In this document: one piece after another, positions 7,681-16,143 of the stretch | How the letters are laid out: every line of letters starts with the position of its first letter | How positions within the stretch are numbered: the first letter of the stretch is position 1 | Assembly: GCF_017742215.1 (NCBI RefSeq) | Contig: NZ_JAGHKP010000004.1 | Coordinates: forward strand, 124,001 to 188,000 | Direction of reading: 5' to 3' | DNA from: Chitinophaga chungangae | GTDB lineage: Bacteria > Bacteroidota > Bacteroidia > Chitinophagales > Chitinophagaceae | Length of the DNA stretch: 64,000 nucleotides | Notes under the pieces: model-generated | The model's input: only the letters and a program-made list of their open reading frames with translations | Databases searched by the model: none | What the model was told of the DNA's origin: nothing | Position numbers and translations under genes: made by a program

Positions 7681-8856
7681 TTGACGCAACCTGAACAATA
7701 TCTCGAAGCGCTGCTCGCCAAAAAAGAATGGACGGACGAAGAATGCCGCTGGCTGCTGCATTACCTGGAACACACGCCCGCAGCTGAGTTGAAGGCTATG
7801 TTGCTGGAAGCGTTCCTGGAAAGGAACATTCCCGTGCCGGATGCCGCAGTACAGGAAAACATTCTTGCCCGCATTCATGCGCAGATGCAGCCTTTTCAGG
7901 AAACTAAAGTGGTGCCGATGCGCCGTTCCCGTAAATGGCTGGTGGCCGCGGCCATCGCGGGCGGCGTTGTGATCGCCGGCGGTGTGCTCCGCTTCAGCCT
8001 GCAACAGCGCGGCAACAACACACAGCCTTCCCTGGCCGTTGCGCTGCAGCATGGCGATATTGCGCCGGGCGGCAACAAAGCGCGGCTTGTGCTGGGCAAC
8101 GGCAAATCCGTAGTGCTCGACCAGGCGGCAGACGGCGCCATCGCCAGCGAAGAAAATATCCGCAAACAGAACGAATCGCTGATCTACAAGGAGCCCGAAG
8201 CGCAGTTGCCGCAAATGTCCTACAACACACTCATCACGCCGCGGGGCGGTCAGTACCGCGTGCAGCTTTCAGACGGCACGAAAGTATGGCTGAACGCAGC
8301 CAGCAGCCTCGAATACCCTGTCGCCTTCAACGGCAGCGAAAGAGAAGTAAAACTGTCCGGCGAAGCGTATTTCGAAGTGGCCGCCGATGCTTTCAAGCCT
8401 TTTTATGTTACCATGAACGGTATGAAAGTGCAGGTACTGGGCACTGCTTTCAACATCAAAGCTTATGCAGACGAAAAGGAATTTACCACTACGCTCACAT
8501 CGGGTGCCGTGCGGGTGATATCTTCCGGCAAACAGGTGACGCTGAAACCCGGCCAGCAGTCTACGTTTACGCCATCGTCTCTCGCGCTTTCGATGTCTGA
8601 CGGCGATCCGGAAGGAGCCGTTGCCTGGAAAAACGGCATCATCAATTTCCGCAACGACGAGCTGAGCGCCGTGATGCGCGAACTGAGCCGCTGGTACGAC
8701 GTTGATGTGGTGTACGACAACACCATGACCGGCAACATTCATGTTACGGGCGCCATGCACAAACAGGAAAACCTGTCGCAGGCGTTGAAAATACTGGAGC
8801 TGACGGCCAATGTACATTTTACGGTGGAAAGAAGGACCATAAAAGTCAGTCAATAA
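7681..8856 (+). CDS. FecR-family anti-sigma factor
   Basis: A 391-residue single-span inner membrane protein. The N-terminal cytoplasmic anti-sigma domain (LTQPEQYLEALLAKKEWT) is followed by a membrane segment (WLVAAAIAGGVVIAGGVL, about residues 87-104), the periplasmic FecR domain (TPRGGQYRVQLSDGTKVWLN through VQVLGTAFNIKAY) and a C-terminal DUF4974 domain. The start is set at TTG 7681, with AAAAGG upstream. An ATG at 7561 in the same frame would overlap the sigma gene and add an unrelated 40-residue extension. It should hold the upstream sigma factor inactive until signalled by the SusC-type receptor. Confidence 0.88.
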   Translation: MTQPEQYLEALLAKKEWTDEECRWLLHYLEHTPAAELKAMLLEAFLERNIPVPDAAVQENILARIHAQMQPFQETKVVPMRRSRKWLVAAAIAGGVVIAGGVLRFSLQQRGNNTQPSLAVALQHGDIAPGGNKARLVLGNGKSVVLDQAADGAIASEENIRKQNESLIYKEPEAQLPQMSYNTLITPRGGQYRVQLSDGTKVWLNAASSLEYPVAFNGSEREVKLSGEAYFEVAADAFKPFYVTMNGMKVQVLGTAFNIKAYADEKEFTTTLTSGAVRVISSGKQVTLKPGQQSTFTPSSLALSMSDGDPEGAVAWKNGIINFRNDELSAVMRELSRWYDVDVVYDNTMTGNIHVTGAMHKQENLSQALKILELTANVHFTVERRTIKVSQ

Positions 8857-8949
8857 ACAACCATTCATGACATCATCTGAACCGGCAGGGCCCTGCCTGT
8901 AAAGCCGGCCTATTTCCTAACTGAATTAACTGAACTTAAAAAAATACAC

Positions 8950-11900
8950 ATGTCGAACTACAGAATCAAGGTGCTGAAACACCTGCTGATTGTACTGCTG
9001 GCCGGGCTGCAATTCACGGCCCAGGCCAGGGTGCAGGATGTGCCGCTGAACGTGTCGGTAAACAACGCGAAGCTGGAAACGGTGTTTAAGATCATCCGCC
9101 AGCAAAGCGATTACCTGTTCATTTTCCGTGACGAGAACATGGCACGCGTGAAAAGCAGCATTACGCTGCAGATGCGCAACGCCACCATACAGGAAGTGAT
9201 GGACCGCTGCCTGCAGGGCCTTCCGCTCACCTACCGCATTGTAGACAAAACGGTGATCCTGATGAAGCCGGAAGAAAAAGAAGAACAGCCGCAGGTAAAA
9301 AACATCAGCGTTTCCGGCGTAGTGCTCGACAACGAAAACCGCGAAGGCCTGCCCGGCGTGTCCGTTTCGGTGAAAGGCGCGTCCGGCGGAACGGTTACCG
9401 ACGGCAACGGCCGCTTCCAGCTGGCCAATGTGCCCGAGCACGGCACGCTGGTATTTTCCTACATCGGCTTCACCACGCAATCCGTAGAAATAAAAGACGG
9501 CAAAAGCCTCACCGTTCTCCTGCAGCGCGAAAGCCGCTCCATGCAACAAGTGGTAGTGGTAGGTTACGGCACGCAAAAGAAAACGGAGCTTACCGGTTCC
9601 ATCAGCACGTTTAAACCGGACGATCTGAATGCACGCCCGGTGCTGGGTCCTGATCAAATGTTGCAGGGCCGCATGCCAGGCGTGAACATTTCTTCCTCCT
9701 CGGGCATGCCCGGCGGTGCGCTGCGCGTGAGCGTGCGTGGTACGGGCTCGCTGAGCGCCAACAACGAACCGCTGTATGTGATAGACGGCGTGCCTATCAT
9801 CCCGTACAACGCGGCCATTTTCAACTTCGGCGGCGAAATGAACCCGCTGGCGCAGCTGAACCCTGCAGACATCGCGTCGATCGAAGTGTTGAAAGACGCG
9901 TCTTCCGCCGCCATCTACGGCTCCCGCGCCACCAACGGCGTGGTGATCATCACCACCAAAAGCGGCCGCAAAGGAACCGGTCAGCTGAACGTAAATGCAT
10001 GGACCGGTTTCAGCGAAGTGCCCAATCTCAGCAAAGTAAAAATGGCGGATTCAAAATTGTACCTGGAAGTGGCGAACGAAGCGATCGACAACTACAACCG
10101 GCAATATAATTACGAACCGGGCAACAGCAAATTTATTCCCGGCGTGGAGAACCCGTATCCCGGCCTGCCGGAGACCGACTGGATGAAACTAGTGCTGCGT
10201 AAAGGATGGTCGCAGAACCTGGACATTTCCGCGTCCGGCGGCAACGACAAAACGACGTATTACATTTCCGGCGGCGTGCTCAACCAGCAAGGCACCGTGA
10301 TCTACAACGACCTGAAAAAATATACCGGCCGCATCAACCTCGTAAGCGAACCGCTGAAATGGCTGAAAACCGGTGTGAACCTGAGTTTCAGCTATTCAGA
10401 CAACAACCGCGTGCCCGGCTCCAACCTCGGCTCTTCCGTGATGAGCAGGAGCCTGCCGCACCGCCCTTTCGACCGGCCGTATAAACCGGACGGAAGTTAT
10501 TATGTGGGCGGCACGCCGGACCTCGTGTATCACAATCCCATCCAGATATTAAAAGAAGAAGTGGCCTCGCTGAAAAGTTACCGCATGCTGGGCAACGCTT
10601 TCGCGGAGATCCGTTTTTCGCCTTCTTTCACCTATAAATCTTCTTTCGGCACCGACCTCGGCCTTACGCACGATTACGTGTATTACAACCAGGCGCATCC
10701 TTACGGCACCGGCAACGGCAGGCTGATAGACGACCGCAGGTGGCTGACGAATATTCTCGTGGAAAACACGCTTACTTACACACACCAGTTCGGTGATGTA
10801 AAGCTCGACCTGCTGGGCGGTCATTCCTTTCAACGTGTAATGACCTCCACCAGCGGCATTGATGGCAACGGTTTCCCCGCGCCTTCGTTCGACGTGCTGC
10901 AGGCGGCTTCCGTGATCACCAGCGCCAACACCAACCTTTACGGCAACGCGATGGAATCTTATTTCGGCCGTGCCAACGTGGCATGGAAAGAAAGATATCT
11001 GCTGGGCGCTTCCATCCGTACAGACGGCTCTTCCCGCTTTTCCCCCGAGAACCGCTACGGGTATTTCCCGTCAGTGTCCGCCGGATGGCAGGTTTCCAAA
11101 GAACCGTTCTGGACGTTTACCGGCGCAGACCTGAAAGTGCGCGCCAGCTACGGCTCTACGGGCAACCAGGAAGGCGTGAGCAATTATGCGTACCAGTCGC
11201 TCACCGGCGGCGGTTACAACTACGACGGTAAAAGCGGCATCTCCATCACCGGTTTTGGCAACAACGATCTTACCTGGGAAAAAGCGAACCAGTTCGATGC
11301 GGGCATCGACCTGTCGCTGATGAAAAACCGCGTGAACCTTACGGTGGATTACTTCCTGAAAAACACGACCAACCTGTTGTACAATATGCCGATCCACGCC
11401 ACATCCGGTTTTACCAGTCTTACCAGCAACATCGGCTCTATGCGAAACAAAGGCCTGGAAGTAGCTTTGGGAACGGATTTTCAATTCGGTGAACTGCAAT
11501 GGCGCTCGGATTTTAATATTTCGTTTATCCGTAACCGTATTACTTCTCTCATTGGCAACAACGACGTGCTGTCTATCGGTTCCAACCGCGCATTGCAGGT
11601 GGGGTACGACATCGGCAGCATCTGGGTGTATAAAATGGTTGGCATTTTCCAGGACGACAAAGACGTGCCCGATCCCCTGAAAGCCATTGGCGTAAGGGCG
11701 GGAGATGTGCATTACGAAGATGTGGACGGCGACGGCAACATCGATATCAACGACCGCCAGATCGTGGGCAGCTCCAACCCCGATTATTTCGGCGGCTGGA
11801 ACAACACGTTCCGCTTGCGCAATTTCGACCTCACAGTTTTCTTCAACTATTCGGTAGGCCAGGATGTGTATGCGACTTCGCGGATCACCGTAGAAAGGCT

Positions 11901-12279
11901 GGGGCAGAACGCCGTGAACAACATCGCCAGGGTAGCGGAAGACCGCTGGACGGGCCCGGGCACGAGCAACACTACACCACGCGCGATTTACAACCTTGCT
12001 TACAACCTGTACAATTCATCCCGCTGGATGGAAGACGGTTCGTTCCTGAGACTGCGCACGGTCTCTTTGGGGTACGAGCTGCCGCGCTCGCTGCTGCAAC
12101 GCGCGCACATCAAGCGTTTACGCGTATATGCACAGGCGGATAACCTCTGGCTCTGGACGAAATACTCAGGTCTCGATCCGGAAGTATCTTCCAACCTCGA
12201 TCCCCGTTTTATCGGGGAAGACAACCTTGTGTTGCCGCAGCCGCGCACTATCAACGTCGGCATAAACCTTAATTTCTAA
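8950..12279 (+). CDS. SusC/RagA-family TonB-linked outer membrane protein with STN domain
   Basis: A 1109-residue outer membrane transporter. A signal peptide (HLLIVLLAGLQFTAQA) is followed by an STN domain (VNNAKLETVFKIIRQQSDYL, about residues 35-90) that can signal to FecR. Then come a carboxypeptidase-regulatory-like domain (about 117-200), the plug with SusC motifs (VVVGYGTQKKTELTGSI; LYVIDGVPI; GVVIITTKSG) and a beta barrel ending in the terminal aromatic residue of NVGINLNF. It imports a ligand captured by the adjacent SusD lipoprotein. Likely regulation is by the upstream sigma/FecR pair. A perfect palindrome, GGCAGGGCCCTGCC, lies at 8884-8897 in the 93-bp gap before it. Confidence 0.95.
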   Translation: MSNYRIKVLKHLLIVLLAGLQFTAQARVQDVPLNVSVNNAKLETVFKIIRQQSDYLFIFRDENMARVKSSITLQMRNATIQEVMDRCLQGLPLTYRIVDKTVILMKPEEKEEQPQVKNISVSGVVLDNENREGLPGVSVSVKGASGGTVTDGNGRFQLANVPEHGTLVFSYIGFTTQSVEIKDGKSLTVLLQRESRSMQQVVVVGYGTQKKTELTGSISTFKPDDLNARPVLGPDQMLQGRMPGVNISSSSGMPGGALRVSVRGTGSLSANNEPLYVIDGVPIIPYNAAIFNFGGEMNPLAQLNPADIASIEVLKDASSAAIYGSRATNGVVIITTKSGRKGTGQLNVNAWTGFSEVPNLSKVKMADSKLYLEVANEAIDNYNRQYNYEPGNSKFIPGVENPYPGLPETDWMKLVLRKGWSQNLDISASGGNDKTTYYISGGVLNQQGTVIYNDLKKYTGRINLVSEPLKWLKTGVNLSFSYSDNNRVPGSNLGSSVMSRSLPHRPFDRPYKPDGSYYVGGTPDLVYHNPIQILKEEVASLKSYRMLGNAFAEIRFSPSFTYKSSFGTDLGLTHDYVYYNQAHPYGTGNGRLIDDRRWLTNILVENTLTYTHQFGDVKLDLLGGHSFQRVMTSTSGIDGNGFPAPSFDVLQAASVITSANTNLYGNAMESYFGRANVAWKERYLLGASIRTDGSSRFSPENRYGYFPSVSAGWQVSKEPFWTFTGADLKVRASYGSTGNQEGVSNYAYQSLTGGGYNYDGKSGISITGFGNNDLTWEKANQFDAGIDLSLMKNRVNLTVDYFLKNTTNLLYNMPIHATSGFTSLTSNIGSMRNKGLEVALGTDFQFGELQWRSDFNISFIRNRITSLIGNNDVLSIGSNRALQVGYDIGSIWVYKMVGIFQDDKDVPDPLKAIGVRAGDVHYEDVDGDGNIDINDRQIVGSSNPDYFGGWNNTFRLRNFDLTVFFNYSVGQDVYATSRITVERLGQNAVNNIARVAEDRWTGPGTSNTTPRAIYNLAYNLYNSSRWMEDGSFLRLRTVSLGYELPRSLLQRAHIKRLRVYAQADNLWLWTKYSGLDPEVSSNLDPRFIGEDNLVLPQPRTINVGINLNF

Positions 12280-12298
12280 ACCGATGCAAACTATTGTT

Positions 12299-13588
12299 AT
12301 GAAACGAACAGTGATGCCCTTCATACTCGTTGCATGTTGCCTGCTGGCATCGTGCAGTAAAATGCTGGACGTGAAATCGCATTCCGCGGTGGCCACCAAC
12401 ACCTTGTCGGAAGCCGACGTGGAAGCTTTCCTCACCGGTATTTACAACCGCATACAAAACGCGCCCGGCGCGGAATCCTATATTTCCTTCGACATTACGG
12501 GCGGCAACCTCATCAACGCGGGAGCCACTACGGACGGAGGTTTGAATACCTTCATCACCAACGTGCTGCGCCCGGAGAACGGTTTGATGTCCGCCGCATG
12601 GAACGGTTATTATTCCGCGCTTTTCCAGGTGAACAATTTGCTGGAAACGCTGGAAGGCATGCCCGACACGGAAAGGAAAAGCGAGATCGCCGGTATTGCG
12701 CATTTTTTCCGCGGTTATCTTTATTACAACCTGGTAACCCGCTGGGGCGGCGTGCCGGTGCTGCGGAAAAACACCACGGCGAGGGTAACGCGCAACACTG
12801 AAGCAGAAACCTGGGCGCTTATCGAAGAAGACCTGGCGGATGCGATCGAACATGCGCCTGCTTATACGTCCGGTCAATATTACCAGGTATCCAACATGGC
12901 CGCAAAAGCGCTGATGGCGCGGGTGAAACTGGCACAGGGGAAAAAACAGGAAGCCGGTCAGCTGGCGGAAGAAGTCATCAACAGCGGTTTGTTTTCGCTG
13001 GATGCATTTGAAAAAATATTCCGTGCCACGCAGAACACCGAAGAAATATTTTCATTCAAAAACCTCACCATCGAATCTTCCATCCGCGTGAGCACGCTGT
13101 TTTACACGTATGCGCATACGGTGAAAGGCAGTTATGTGTACAGGCCCACGCAGGAAGTGATGGATATGTTCACGGCGGGCGACAAACGCACGGCGATGTC
13201 TGTCGAAACGTTCCAGGGCCTTCGCGTGATCAACAAATACCCGAGCGGCCAGAGCGGAACAGACCCGCTGATCGTAGTGCGCCTTGGCGAGATGTATCTC
13301 ATCAGCGCGGAAGCGAGGGGGCTGGCGGACGGGCTGAACAGGCTGAACGAGCTGCGCGCGTTCCGCGGGCTGGGTGCGATACAGCCTGCTTCTGACGACG
13401 ATTACCTGGACGCGGTGCTGCTGGAAAGAAGGAAAGAACTGCTCGGCGAAGGTTTCCGTTGGTACGACCTGGTGCGCCTCAACCGTGCGGAATCCGATCT
13501 CGGCCTTGCCGCGCGTGAAAAAAAATACCCGCTGCCGATGAACGAGCTCGCGCTTAACGGCCTGCTGGAACAAAATGATGAATATTAA
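12299..13588 (+). CDS. RagB/SusD-family nutrient-binding lipoprotein
   Basis: A 429-residue surface lipoprotein. The lipobox is in LVACCLLASCSKMLD, with the lipid-modified Cys followed by Ser-Lys. SusD features include an N-terminal TPR-like helical region (GIAHFFRGYLYYNLVTRWGG) and the C-terminal segment LLERRKELLGEGFRWYDLVR, typical of this family. It starts 19 bp after susC stops. An alternative ATG at 12284 would add five residues before the signal peptide. It pairs with SusC as the lid of the transporter. The glycan cannot be deduced from this protein alone; the next gene suggests a phosphodiester-linked substrate. Confidence 0.93.
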   Translation: MKRTVMPFILVACCLLASCSKMLDVKSHSAVATNTLSEADVEAFLTGIYNRIQNAPGAESYISFDITGGNLINAGATTDGGLNTFITNVLRPENGLMSAAWNGYYSALFQVNNLLETLEGMPDTERKSEIAGIAHFFRGYLYYNLVTRWGGVPVLRKNTTARVTRNTEAETWALIEEDLADAIEHAPAYTSGQYYQVSNMAAKALMARVKLAQGKKQEAGQLAEEVINSGLFSLDAFEKIFRATQNTEEIFSFKNLTIESSIRVSTLFYTYAHTVKGSYVYRPTQEVMDMFTAGDKRTAMSVETFQGLRVINKYPSGQSGTDPLIVVRLGEMYLISAEARGLADGLNRLNELRAFRGLGAIQPASDDDYLDAVLLERRKELLGEGFRWYDLVRLNRAESDLGLAAREKKYPLPMNELALNGLLEQNDEY

Positions 13589-13608
13589 AACCGTATAAAG
13601 AAATTTTT

Positions 13609-14520
13609 ATGTTGGAAAGATTAAAACTCATTCCCATACTGTTATTGCTCGCTGCCGCAAGCGTAAGCTGCGAGAAAGACAGCGTGGCCCAGGCCCCGGT
13701 GGTGACTATCGAAAGCCCGCTCACCCAAAGGATTGCCGACAGCGCGGGCGTAATAGCGCAGGTGTTTAACGACACCCTGTTTGAAGTAACGCCCGGCATT
13801 ATGGAAACCGACATTCATTACCTGAGCACCGAAGGATATTCCATGCACGTGTTCATCCTTGAAATAGACACGAAACATCCCGGCCTGAAATTAAAAGCCG
13901 GCACGCCTTACAACGCCAGCGCCTACGCGATGCAAACCGTGCCCGACATGGCGAAGTATCTCGAGAACGGCAATACGAAAGTGATGGCCGCGGTGAATGC
14001 GGACTTCTTCAACACATCCACGGGCGAACCGCGCGGCATTTTTGTGAAAGACGGCAAGGTGATCAAAACCACCTGGGCCAACACACGCAGCGCGACTTTC
14101 ATGGGCATCATGAAAAACGGGGAGATCGTGATCGGCGACCGTGCCGAATTCGCGGAAAAACAAAACGACCTCCAGGAAGCGCTCGGTGGCGGGCCCATGC
14201 TGGTGCGGGATAACCAGATACTCACGCAAACCGATCTCACCGTGGAGCCGCGTACCGGCATCGGCATGAACGCGCAGGGGAAGATGTATTTCATCGTGGT
14301 AGACGGCCGTAGTTTTTATTATTCCAACGGGATCACCATCACCAAATTGGGGCAGATGCTGAAAGCCTGCGGTTCCACCATCGCGATCAACGTAGACGGC
14401 GGCGGCTCCAGCACGTTTATGATCAAACATCCGCTGGCAGACGTATGGCAGGTGCGCAACCGCCCCAGCGACGGCACCAACAGGGCCGTGGGTAACGCGT
14501 GGATGATACTGGCCAATTAA
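13609..14520 (+). CDS. Phosphodiester glycosidase (NAGPA-domain) lipoprotein
   Basis: A 303-residue protein with a lipobox (LLLAAASVSCEKD) and a C-terminal phosphodiester glycosidase domain, related to the mammalian uncovering enzyme N-acetylglucosamine-1-phosphodiester alpha-N-acetylglucosaminidase. Visible family motifs are ALGGGPMLVRDNQ, RTGIGMNAQGKMYFIVVDGR and the catalytic-region NVDGGGSSTFM. The family cleaves sugar-1-phosphate diester linkages. It is third in the SusC/SusD operon, 20 bp after susD, so it probably processes the imported or surface-bound ligand at the outer membrane or in the periplasm. The true substrate is inference. Confidence 0.87.
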   Translation: MLERLKLIPILLLLAAASVSCEKDSVAQAPVVTIESPLTQRIADSAGVIAQVFNDTLFEVTPGIMETDIHYLSTEGYSMHVFILEIDTKHPGLKLKAGTPYNASAYAMQTVPDMAKYLENGNTKVMAAVNADFFNTSTGEPRGIFVKDGKVIKTTWANTRSATFMGIMKNGEIVIGDRAEFAEKQNDLQEALGGGPMLVRDNQILTQTDLTVEPRTGIGMNAQGKMYFIVVDGRSFYYSNGITITKLGQMLKACGSTIAINVDGGGSSTFMIKHPLADVWQVRNRPSDGTNRAVGNAWMILAN

Positions 14521-14543
14521 TTTCACCGTAACAGAACAAGACC

Positions 14544-15854
14544 ATGAAACACATCATAACGGGATGTTTGCTGCTGGCGCTGTTTTTCAGCACCGGCTGC
14601 AACAAAGACGAAGATAAACAGCAGCCTGCCGGGCCGGTGGTAACCGCCATCTGGCCAAGTTCCGGCACTGCGGGCATTATCGTAACGCTAAAAGGAAAAA
14701 ATTTCAGTTATGTGCGCGCGGAAAATAAAGTGCAGTTCAACGGGGCAGACGCGGTTGTGATAGAAGCCGCTTCCAACCAGCTGCAGGTGGTTAGCCCGGC
14801 CAGCGGCGCAACCGGGCCGGTAACGGTGGAAGTGGGGAACAATAAAACCCAGGGGCCGGTGTACGCGTATGTACCCGCCATGGAAGAATATATCGTGGAA
14901 ACGTTTTCCGGAAGCACGGCAGGTTCGGTGGACGGGCCCGTTGCCACCGCGCTGTTCCGCAACCCGGAAGGCGTTGCGATAGACGCAAATGGAAGGCTGA
15001 TCGTGACGGACAGGGGCAACAACCGCATCAGGATGATCGCCGGCGGAAATACGTCTGCCATTGCAGGCAACACCGCGGCAGGGTATACCGATGCCACGGG
15101 AGCGGCCGCGCAGTTCAAATTACCCTGGAAAGCGGCCGCGGACGCTGCAGGGAATATTTATGTGGCGGACCGTGATAATCACGCCATCCGCAAGATCACG
15201 CCGGCAGGTGAGGTAAGCACGCTCGCGGGCGGAAACGGCGCGGGATATGCTGATGGCGCGGGCGCCGCCGCGAAATTCAACCAGCCGCTGGACGTGGCCG
15301 TAGATGCGGCGGGGAATGTGTATGTGGCAGACAATCTCAACCACCGCATCCGTAAAGTAACGCCGGATGGTACCGTTACAACCCTTGCAGGCAGCTCAGC
15401 CGGGTTCGCCAATGGCACGGGCGCTGCCGCACAGTTCAAAAATCCCAGTGGGCTGGACATTGATAAAGATGGGAATATCCTGGTGGCGGACAGGCTCAAC
15501 CACCGCATCCGCAAGGTAACGCCCGCCGGTGAAGTAACTGTCATTGCCGGCGACGGCAACACCGGCTACCGCGACGGCGATGCCGCGGGCGCGCGTTTTG
15601 CCGATCCGTACGGCATTTCAGGCGACAAAAACGGCAACATTTTTATCGCGGATCTGAATAATAATAAAATCCGCAAAGTAGATGCTGAGGGAATAGTAAG
15701 CACGATAGCCGGTACTGCTAAAGGATATGCGGACGGCGCGGGAGCGGCGGCGCAGTTCAACGGCCCGACCGACGTGTGTGTGGACGCAGACGGGGTTATC
15801 TACGTGGCGGACCTGACGAACCATTGCATCAGGAAGATCAGTTTGATGAAATAA
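14544..15854 (+). CDS. IPT/TIG and NHL-repeat lipoprotein
   Basis: A 436-residue lipoprotein (lipobox LALFFSTGCNKDED). Residues ~30-110 form an IPT/TIG immunoglobulin-like domain (VTAIWPSSGTAGIIVTLKGK). The remainder is a beta-propeller of about six NHL repeats with the recurring pattern D-x-x-GN-(I/V)-(Y/L)-VAD-xxNHRIRK-(V/I)-TP. Proteins of this architecture are common last members of SusC/SusD operons and bind surface glycans or proteins. It follows the phosphodiester glycosidase by 23 bp and is closed by a terminator at 15889-15906, ending the operon. Confidence 0.9.
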   Translation: MKHIITGCLLLALFFSTGCNKDEDKQQPAGPVVTAIWPSSGTAGIIVTLKGKNFSYVRAENKVQFNGADAVVIEAASNQLQVVSPASGATGPVTVEVGNNKTQGPVYAYVPAMEEYIVETFSGSTAGSVDGPVATALFRNPEGVAIDANGRLIVTDRGNNRIRMIAGGNTSAIAGNTAAGYTDATGAAAQFKLPWKAAADAAGNIYVADRDNHAIRKITPAGEVSTLAGGNGAGYADGAGAAAKFNQPLDVAVDAAGNVYVADNLNHRIRKVTPDGTVTTLAGSSAGFANGTGAAAQFKNPSGLDIDKDGNILVADRLNHRIRKVTPAGEVTVIAGDGNTGYRDGDAAGARFADPYGISGDKNGNIFIADLNNNKIRKVDAEGIVSTIAGTAKGYADGAGAAAQFNGPTDVCVDADGVIYVADLTNHCIRKISLMK

Positions 15855-15888
15855 AAAAAATCTCCGTATATCTGAACGTACGCAAATG

Positions 15889-15906
15889 GGGGCTTCGGCC
15901 CCTTTT
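15889..15906 (+). terminator. Rho-independent terminator of the SusC/SusD operon
   Basis: GGGGC (15889-15893), tetraloop TTCG and GCCCC (15898-15902), followed by TTTTGCTTTT. The UUCG loop on a G-C stem is especially stable. Confidence 0.85.
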
Positions 15907-15921
15907 GCTTTTCCGGGAAGT

Positions 15922-16089
15922 TTATTTCCGGAGTTGTTCCTGTATTTTTTTCGGCAGTTTATTTCTCACCAGTACATAGGATTCTTCCACCAGTTTCGCC
16001 AGTTCGTCCTTTTTAAGCGCGGAAGGTTTGCGCACGGCTACCCACATGTGTTTGGCCATGTACGGCGCGGGAATGATAAAAAAAGACAT
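15922..16089 (-). pseudogene. N-terminally truncated MmcQ/YjbR-family remnant
   Basis: The minus strand encodes about 55 residues that match the C-terminal half of MmcQ/YjbR-like DNA-binding proteins: PYMAKHMWVAV and the closing LVRNKLPKKIQEQL. The family is normally about 110-120 residues, and the N-terminal half is absent. The only nearby ATG (16087-16089) lies inside the terminator stem of the upstream DUF1080 gene. It is therefore probably a decayed gene fragment, though a very short gene expressed by read-through cannot be excluded. Confidence 0.55.
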
Positions 16090-16108
16090 CCCGAAGAATC
16101 GGGATGTC
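16078..16108 (-). terminator. Rho-independent terminator of the two-domain DUF1080 gene
   Basis: A perfect 10-bp stem, GACATCCCGA (16085-16094) with TCGGGATGTC (16099-16108), and loop AGAA. Seven A residues at 16078-16084 give the T-run on the minus strand. It lies 35 bp past the stop codon. Confidence 0.9.
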
Positions 16109-16143
16109 GATTGAAAAACAGTGAACAATGAAATAGTCGCTGA

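Noticed and set aside
8884..8897. Perfect palindrome GGCAGGGCCCTGCC between fecR and susC considered as an operator
   Set aside because: It is an isolated GC-rich self-complementary sequence without a second copy or promoter nearby; mentioned under susC only.
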